From contig CAIVDH010000122.1 in the NCBI GenBank assembly GCA_903904635.1, positions 1 through 19,964 on the forward strand: a DNA stretch of 19,964 bases. The letters are read 5' to 3'. This document shows positions 16,795 to 19,964 of this stretch, piece after piece. The DNA comes from an uncultured Burkholderiales bacterium (GTDB taxonomy: Bacteria > Pseudomonadota > Gammaproteobacteria > Burkholderiales > Burkholderiaceae_D). Position 1 is the stretch's first letter; each line of letters begins with the position of its first letter. The notes under the pieces are model-generated. The model was not told the origin of the DNA and ran no database searches. It saw nothing but the letters and a program-made list of their open reading frames with translations. The position numbers were made by a program, and so were the translations under genes.

Positions 16795-17472
16795 ACGTCT
16801 AATGCTATTTGTTGCTGAAAAGATTATTCGTCTTTAACTGCTCGAACTACTGACCTTGTCGTAGGCATGCCCCACACGCAAACAAGAAAAAAACCGCAAT
16901 TGCGCGCCGGCTCGGTTTATTTACCAATTAAAACGCTATTCGTATCGTAAATAGCTACGGCCGTTGTTTGCAATTTATCGCCATGGCCTGCCTAGGAACC
17001 ATGTCCGTAAGATATTTTGAAATTCAGCGGTCATCGTGATTTCATCTTGATCATCAGCATCGATAGCCTCGTTATCGCAACGACTATTTTCTGATGCTTT
17101 TTCCATTTTTCTGAATTCCCAAACCCTCATATAAAAATTTAATCTGACTTTCAATTTACAACTGATTAGTAGAAGGAGGGAGATTCACCGACATAGAACG
17201 TATTAACGTTAGATACCTGAACTCGCTCTGCAAAGGCCATGTCAAATAGGACAACAATTCAAAACACTAATCGAATTACTTTTTCGACTCAAATAAACGA
17301 CTAAATGTGAAACAGAGGTTGTCTATTTTTTGGTATTTTCAATTGTAAAAGTTTAATTAGTTGGATTAAAAAATCCCTGACACTACGCAGGTGCTATCAA
17401 TTAAAAATCATGGGTGATTTAAATTAATGCTGAGGGTATTACGTGTTAAATTAAATGTGCCTCAAAAAACCT
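16795..17472. other. AT-rich intergenic region behind tRNA-Met
   Basis: About 680 nt without a confident gene, clearly richer in A and T than the operons before it. It holds a possible 51-codon frame on the minus strand (listed separately) and an orphan ribosome-site-like AAGGAGGG at 17173-17180 with no start codon in range. It also has small hairpins such as AAATCA-N4-TGATTT around 17406-17421 and GGATT-N4-AATCC around 17363-17376. I found no second copy of the tRNA 3' end, no integrase and no transposase remnant. Confidence 0.6.
16975..17130 (-). CDS. Possible small protein of 51 codons, unrecognised
   Basis: Reading from ATG at 17130, or an internal ATG at 17106 giving 43 residues, the frame encodes a short basic-aromatic start (MRVWEFRKMEK). 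An acidic middle (DNEAIDADDQDEIT) and an aromatic, basic end (FQNILRTWFLGRPWR) follow. The composition is protein-like, and the charged middle is unusual for random AT-rich DNA. However, neither start has a good Shine-Dalgarno; GGGA stands about 11 nt before the second. I do not recognise any family. It could be chance or the tail of a decayed gene, since the frame stays open to an in-frame TGA near 17185. Confidence 0.25.
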   Translation of the reverse strand: MRVWEFRKMEKASENSRCDNEAIDADDQDEITMTAEFQNILRTWFLGRPWR

Positions 17473-17486
17473 AAGGAGACAATACG

Positions 17487-17678
17487 ATGATTTATATTTT
17501 CCCCTTTTTTTCTGCACTGATTGTTATTGGATTAACAGGATGCGGAAATCAATTTGAAGAGTGTATACAGAAACAGCAAGAAGAATATCGGGTAAGTCAC
17601 CCCAATGCAGCCTACAGTGAAGCTTCGCGACAACGCAGTAGTTTTGAAGCTATGTGCTCCTCGCTTAAAGACAAGTGA
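17487..17678 (+). CDS. Small putative lipoprotein of 63 residues
   Basis: The product has a hydrophobic N-terminus and a lipobox LTGC with C19 as the predicted lipidated cysteine. The mature part of about 45 residues is hydrophilic, with two further cysteines (C26 and C57) that could form a disulfide. It is probably anchored in a membrane facing the periplasm. AAGGAG at 17473-17478, 8 nt before the ATG, is the best ribosome site in the window and supports real translation. The signal peptide lacks the usual Lys or Arg near its start (MIYIFPFF), which is odd. A TGT-TAAATT extended -10-like element occurs at 17444-17452. It stands alone, with more than 400 nt on each side. No known family is recognised. 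Confidence 0.72.
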   Translation: MIYIFPFFSALIVIGLTGCGNQFEECIQKQQEEYRVSHPNAAYSEASRQRSSFEAMCSSLKDK

Positions 17679-18098
17679 AATCTATGTAGTGGTTCAATTT
17701 ATTTTTCAATTCAAACTCAACGTTTAAACAACTCCCCAAGGCTATTGTTAACGGCTCATCGCCATAACTCGCCGGTAAAAACTTGCCTGTTAGGTAAATT
17801 TATAATTCAACCTAAGCAAGGATTCCGTCTTCATGCCCAGCCTCAATTCGGTAGCCAATTCGTCGTTCATAAAAAAGTGCTGATTTAATCATTTTGCAAA
17901 TTTTCACTTCCAATAAAATCAATGAGTAAAAACTTACCTGTATAGAGAATAGTAAACAAATCAACGCTTCCTTAATTAAAAAATTATTCAATATGTTATT
18001 CAAAAATTTGATGCGTAAAACACAATTTTACATTTGTATATATACTCGGTCGCTGCGTTAAAAATGACCAATCAATAATTAATTCTCCGGAGCTAAAA
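17679..18098. other. AT-rich intergenic region upstream of the carbonic anhydrase
   Basis: This 420-nt stretch holds two near-identical 16-bp direct repeats (listed separately) and an AT-rich TATATACT element at 18039-18046 that might be part of the carbonic anhydrase promoter, without a matching -35. GGAG at 18089-18092 is the carbonic anhydrase ribosome site. A 63-codon minus-strand frame starting at TTG 18003 was considered and not accepted. Confidence 0.5.
17775..17941. repeat. Pair of 16-bp direct repeats GTAAAAACTTRCCTGT
   Basis: Copies at 17775-17790 (with G) and 17926-17941 (with A) differ by one base and begin 151 nt apart, so they enclose 135 nt of AT-rich DNA. They could be target-site or recombination scars, a local duplication or chance. 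No transposase or terminal inverted repeats are seen between them. Confidence 0.5.
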
Positions 18099-18677
18099 AT
18101 GTCTGTTCTTAATGAAGTATTAAATGCAAATGCTGGTTACGTATCGACTTTCGGCGATAAATCCAAACTCGCTTTACCGCCTGCCCGTCAGTTCGCCATT
18201 CTCACCTGTATGGATGCCAGACTGGATCCGGCAAAATATGCGGGCTTATCCGAGGGAGATGCACACGTTATTCGTAATGCCGGTGGTCGCGCATCCGATG
18301 ATGCAATACGCTCACTCGTGATTTCCTACAAACTGCTGGGCACTAAAGAATGGTTTGTCATTCACCACACAGACTGCGGCATGGAACTATTCACTGATGA
18401 AATCATGTCAGGCTTACTGGCCAGCAGCCTTGAAACAGCAACAGTTGATAGCACTGGATGGCACGATGTTGGTACTGGCCCCGGCTCGACCGAAGGGCGT
18501 TATATCAAATGGCACACGATCTCTAATGCTGAGATGAGCGTGGTTGAAGATGTACAGCGTATTCGTGCTAGCGCCTTAGTCCCGAAATCAATTCCAATTT
18601 ATGGCTATATTTACGATGTGCGTTCTGGAAAACTGATAGAAGTCGCAGATGCGACCACAGCTGGTAAAGCCAAATAA
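18099..18677 (+). CDS. Beta-class carbonic anhydrase
   Basis: This 192-residue zinc enzyme interconverts CO2 and bicarbonate. The beta-class site is complete: C37, D39 and R41 in LTCMDAR, then H90 and C93 in HHTDCG. The flanking [20 protein letters not shown] and LLGTKEW are also typical. It belongs to the short branch resembling mycobacterial Rv1284 rather than E. coli Can. Between about 112 and 140 it has a glycine-rich insertion ([15 protein letters not shown]) compared with Rv1284 as I remember it. The C-terminus [18 protein letters not shown] forms the end strand. GGAG lies 6 nt before the ATG. There is no signal peptide, so it is cytosolic. It is monocistronic, with long spacers on both sides and a hairpin 31 nt after the stop. 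Confidence 0.95.
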   Translation: MSVLNEVLNANAGYVSTFGDKSKLALPPARQFAILTCMDARLDPAKYAGLSEGDAHVIRNAGGRASDDAIRSLVISYKLLGTKEWFVIHHTDCGMELFTDEIMSGLLASSLETATVDSTGWHDVGTGPGSTEGRYIKWHTISNAEMSVVEDVQRIRASALVPKSIPIYGYIYDVRSGKLIEVADATTAGKAK

Positions 18678-18708
18678 AATTAATGCGTTGATTTAATTTG
18701 TGATGACA

Positions 18709-18738
18709 TCTCTGATGGCGAATAACTACCATCAGGGA
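18709..18738 (+). terminator. Stem-loop after the carbonic anhydrase gene, terminator-like
   Basis: TCTCTGATGG (18709-18718) pairs with CCATCAGGGA (18729-18738) over 10 bp with one G-T wobble and a 10-nt loop. It lies 31 nt behind the stop codon. No T-run follows, so intrinsic termination is doubtful; it may instead protect the 3' end of the mRNA. Confidence 0.45.
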
Positions 18739-19053
18739 TGGTACCAACAGTTAACTTTAGTAAAAAAATACCACGCTAATTCCGCATAAAAAATTTAACC
18801 GCTTACAGGCCAATACGTTCTTTTGCTGAACTCAGGCCACAGCGACTTAAACCCGCCTAGTAATATTTTGTGATATTTGCTCGCCACAGACCCGGTTTAC
18901 CCGAGAACCATCCATTAAATTTATTGTCTTTAGCTCAATATCGCGAACTACTATAGAAATATTTAAGAGTTTGATATAAAGTTCCGTTTCAGAAACTGCA
19001 ATAACGATGTTTCAGGGTCTTATTGCACCTATAGACTCTGAGCCAAATAGCTT
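18739..19053. other. Intergenic region between carbonic anhydrase and bactofilin
   Basis: About 315 nt with no supported gene on either strand. The left part shows nothing definite. The right part contains GTTTC-A-GAAAC (18986-18996) and the inverted repeat listed at 18997-19027, suggesting a folded or protein-bound control region ahead of the bactofilin promoter. Confidence 0.5.
18997..19027. repeat. Inverted repeat TGCAATAA-N15-TTATTGCA
   Basis: Two perfect 8-bp arms (18997-19004 and 19020-19027) are separated by 15 nt, directly after the small palindrome GTTTCAGAAAC. The repeat lies about 27 nt upstream of the candidate -35 box of the bactofilin gene, so it could be an activator or repressor site. 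Function is inferred. Confidence 0.45.
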
Positions 19054-19082
19054 TTAAGAGTGTAGGTAGCTACCTGTATATT
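19054..19082 (+). promoter_or_regulatory. Candidate bactofilin promoter with a 12-bp palindrome in its spacer
   Basis: TTAAGA (19054-19059, 4 of 6) and TATATT (19077-19082, 5 of 6) are 17 nt apart. The perfect palindrome AGGTAGCTACCT (19064-19075) sits between them, where a dimeric regulator would directly control polymerase binding. The predicted start near 19089 gives a leader of about 80 nt. Confidence 0.45.
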
Positions 19083-19170
19083 TCTGCGTTGGGCAAAACA
19101 TCGGTGAGCGATTTCAGCCTGATTTTCTTTTAAGATTTGAATGTTGTTATCTACTGCAAGGGTATAAATC

Positions 19171-19500
19171 ATGGCTGAAGACGTAAACAAGGGCGTTTTA
19201 ATGATAGGTTCAGGCGTCATCATTAAGGGTAAATTTGATGTGCCCAGCGCAGCCGTCATTGATGGCATCGTGGAAGGTGTACTCAATGCCGATGTGATCA
19301 ATATTACTGAGAACGGTATCGTAACGGGCACCACTTCAGCAAGCCGTGTGCGCGTTGCCGGAAAAATTCATCAGTCGACTACAGCACGGACTGAATTATT
19401 CATTACCAAAACCGGCGTGGTCACTGGATCTGTCAGCTATGGCGAATTAGAAATTGAACGTGGCGGCGTCTTTGAAGGCAATGTCACCAGCACTAAATAG
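19171..19500 (+). CDS. Bactofilin (polymer-forming cytoskeletal protein)
   Basis: Bactofilins self-assemble without nucleotide into filaments that recruit cell-wall enzymes or shape local regions of the cell. The 109 residues are almost only the bactofilin (DUF583) right-handed beta-helix: short hydrophobic turns with regular glycines, such as VIIKGKFDVPSAAVIDGIVEGVLNA, GIVTGTTSASRVRVAGKI and GVVTGSVSYGELEIERGGVFEGNV. There is no transmembrane segment and almost no flanking tails, so it is a minimal member. AAGGG lies 8 nt before the ATG. Many bactofilin genes neighbour a LytM/M23 endopeptidase, but none is seen here. A possible operator-bearing promoter precedes it and a strong hairpin follows. 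Confidence 0.93.
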   Translation: MAEDVNKGVLMIGSGVIIKGKFDVPSAAVIDGIVEGVLNADVINITENGIVTGTTSASRVRVAGKIHQSTTARTELFITKTGVVTGSVSYGELEIERGGVFEGNVTSTK

Positions 19501-19523
19501 ATTTTTTCCTGATCTAAGTTGTG

Positions 19524-19550
19524 TCGCGGCAGAACAGCGTTCTGCTGCGA
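19524..19550. terminator. Strong 12-bp hairpin between convergent genes
   Basis: TCGCGGCAGAAC (19524-19535) pairs with GTTCTGCTGCGA (19539-19550) with one G-T wobble and a 3-nt loop AGC. It lies between the bactofilin stop and the stop of the opposing gene, 24 nt and 25 nt from each. There is no immediate T-run on either strand, so it may be a weak bidirectional terminator or an end-protecting structure. Confidence 0.55.
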
Positions 19551-19575
19551 AGTAAACATCCATCTTCGTTATTTT

Positions 19576-19964
19576 TTAACGCGCTGAATTTAACCAGCCG
19601 CGCATTATTTTTGTGAGCCGTGGCATCACCACCCAAGTCATCGTCACGACGATCAGCGCAGTCAATAGCCCGGTGCGCAGTAAAAATGGCACCCCATGCA
19701 ACAGCGGCGCAATAAACCATAACACCAGCGACACCGTCGGAAAAATTCCCAGCCAGGTCACCACTGCCATTCGTAATCTGGGCGGATGCATAGTCGCTGG
19801 TACCACAGCAGAAGTAAACCAGGCCTCCAACCCACTCAAGCGTCGATACGCAGGCTCGTCTTCGGCAACAGTGCGCAGTCGATCATGAATTGCGGTACGT
19901 GCAGGGCTCGTATCCCACTGCTGTAAATCAGCTTCACTGGCAAAGCGCACGATGATCTGATACG
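19576..19964 (-). CDS. Membrane protein with antibiotic-biosynthesis-monooxygenase-like domain (COG3224 type), 5' end outside window
   Basis: The frame is open to the window edge and the first visible residues YQIIVRFASEADLQQW continue a beta strand of an ABM-like fold. The gene is therefore cut at its 5' end, and the GTG at 19950 is only an internal valine. After the short alpha-beta domain, with the family-typical GLEAWFT, come two hydrophobic spans (VVTWLGIFPTVSLVLWFIAPLL and LLTALIVVTMTWVVMPRL) and a short basic tail. This layout is that of COG3224 membrane-anchored ABM proteins, whose function is unknown; a true monooxygenase activity should not be assumed. It converges on the bactofilin gene. 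Confidence 0.8.
   Translation of the reverse strand, partial: YQIIVRFASEADLQQWDTSPARTAIHDRLRTVAEDEPAYRRLSGLEAWFTSAVVPATMHPPRLRMAVVTWLGIFPTVSLVLWFIAPLLHGVPFLLRTGLLTALIVVTMTWVVMPRLTKIMRGWLNSAR

Noticed and set aside
17173..17180. Consensus-like ribosome site AAGGAGGG
   Set aside because: No ATG, GTG or TTG lies at a usable distance, and the nearest frame from ATT ends after seven codons.
17812..18003. 63-codon minus-strand frame upstream of the carbonic anhydrase
   Set aside because: It starts at TTG without a ribosome site in AT-rich DNA and has no recognisable features. The internal ATG would give only 26 residues. Kept only as a remote possibility.
16669..18098. Genomic island with att site at tRNA-Met
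   Set aside because: No repeat of the tRNA 3' end and no integrase was found in the window. Only base composition hints at it. XerD here is the housekeeping recombinase.
18703..18789. 28-codon frame starting ATGACATCT
   Set aside because: It has no ribosome site, overlaps the hairpin behind the carbonic anhydrase gene and is too short to support.
1..19964. CRISPR arrays, insertion sequences, prophage or toxin-antitoxin modules
   Set aside because: No regularly spaced repeats, transposase or phage proteins, or paired small toxin and antitoxin genes were seen on either strand.

Overview
The window looks like ordinary bacterial chromosome from a betaproteobacterium, most likely of the order Burkholderiales. 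The basis is the style of MutL, XerD, DctP and YbiB, the conserved block queG / tsaE-amiC-mutL-miaA, and the lack of mobile-element genes. The order-level placement is inference from protein flavour. Coding is dense, with many overlaps of 4 to 37 nt, up to about position 16630. After that the DNA becomes visibly AT-rich and gene-poor.

Layout. Positions 1-2216 (minus strand) carry ybiB followed by an HI0933/YhiN-type flavoprotein. tsaD (plus) meets plsY (minus) tail to tail around 3316. Positions 4023-7787 (minus) form a dctP-dctQ-dctM TRAP transporter operon with xerD 3 nt behind dctM. An AEC-family transporter (plus, 7940-8833) diverges from dctP and overlaps the 3' end of queG (minus). tsaE and a Tat-exported AmiC amidase follow on the plus strand, then a DedA membrane protein (minus). 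mutL, a Bcr/CflA-type MFS exporter and miaA then form a tight plus-strand operon. A tRNA-Met(CAT) with its own strong promoter and terminator follows miaA.

From 16795 to the end there are long non-coding stretches, a small lipoprotein, a beta-class carbonic anhydrase, a bactofilin and, running off the right edge, a membrane protein with an antibiotic-biosynthesis-monooxygenase-like domain (COG3224 type).

Functional threads. Four genes make or mature anticodon-loop modifications: tsaD and tsaE (t6A37), miaA (i6A37) and queG (queuosine 34). amiC, bactofilin, plsY and perhaps dedA serve the envelope. TRAP and AEC are probably both organic-acid carriers. mutL and xerD act in genome maintenance.

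I did not find a convincing undescribed multi-gene system. The points most worth checking are regulatory: a palindrome inside the bactofilin promoter spacer, a palindrome overlapping the plsY promoter, a perfect -10 box abutting the mutL start codon (possible leaderless mRNA), and the AT-rich region behind tRNA-Met, which holds a small lipoprotein and a possible 51-codon reading frame.
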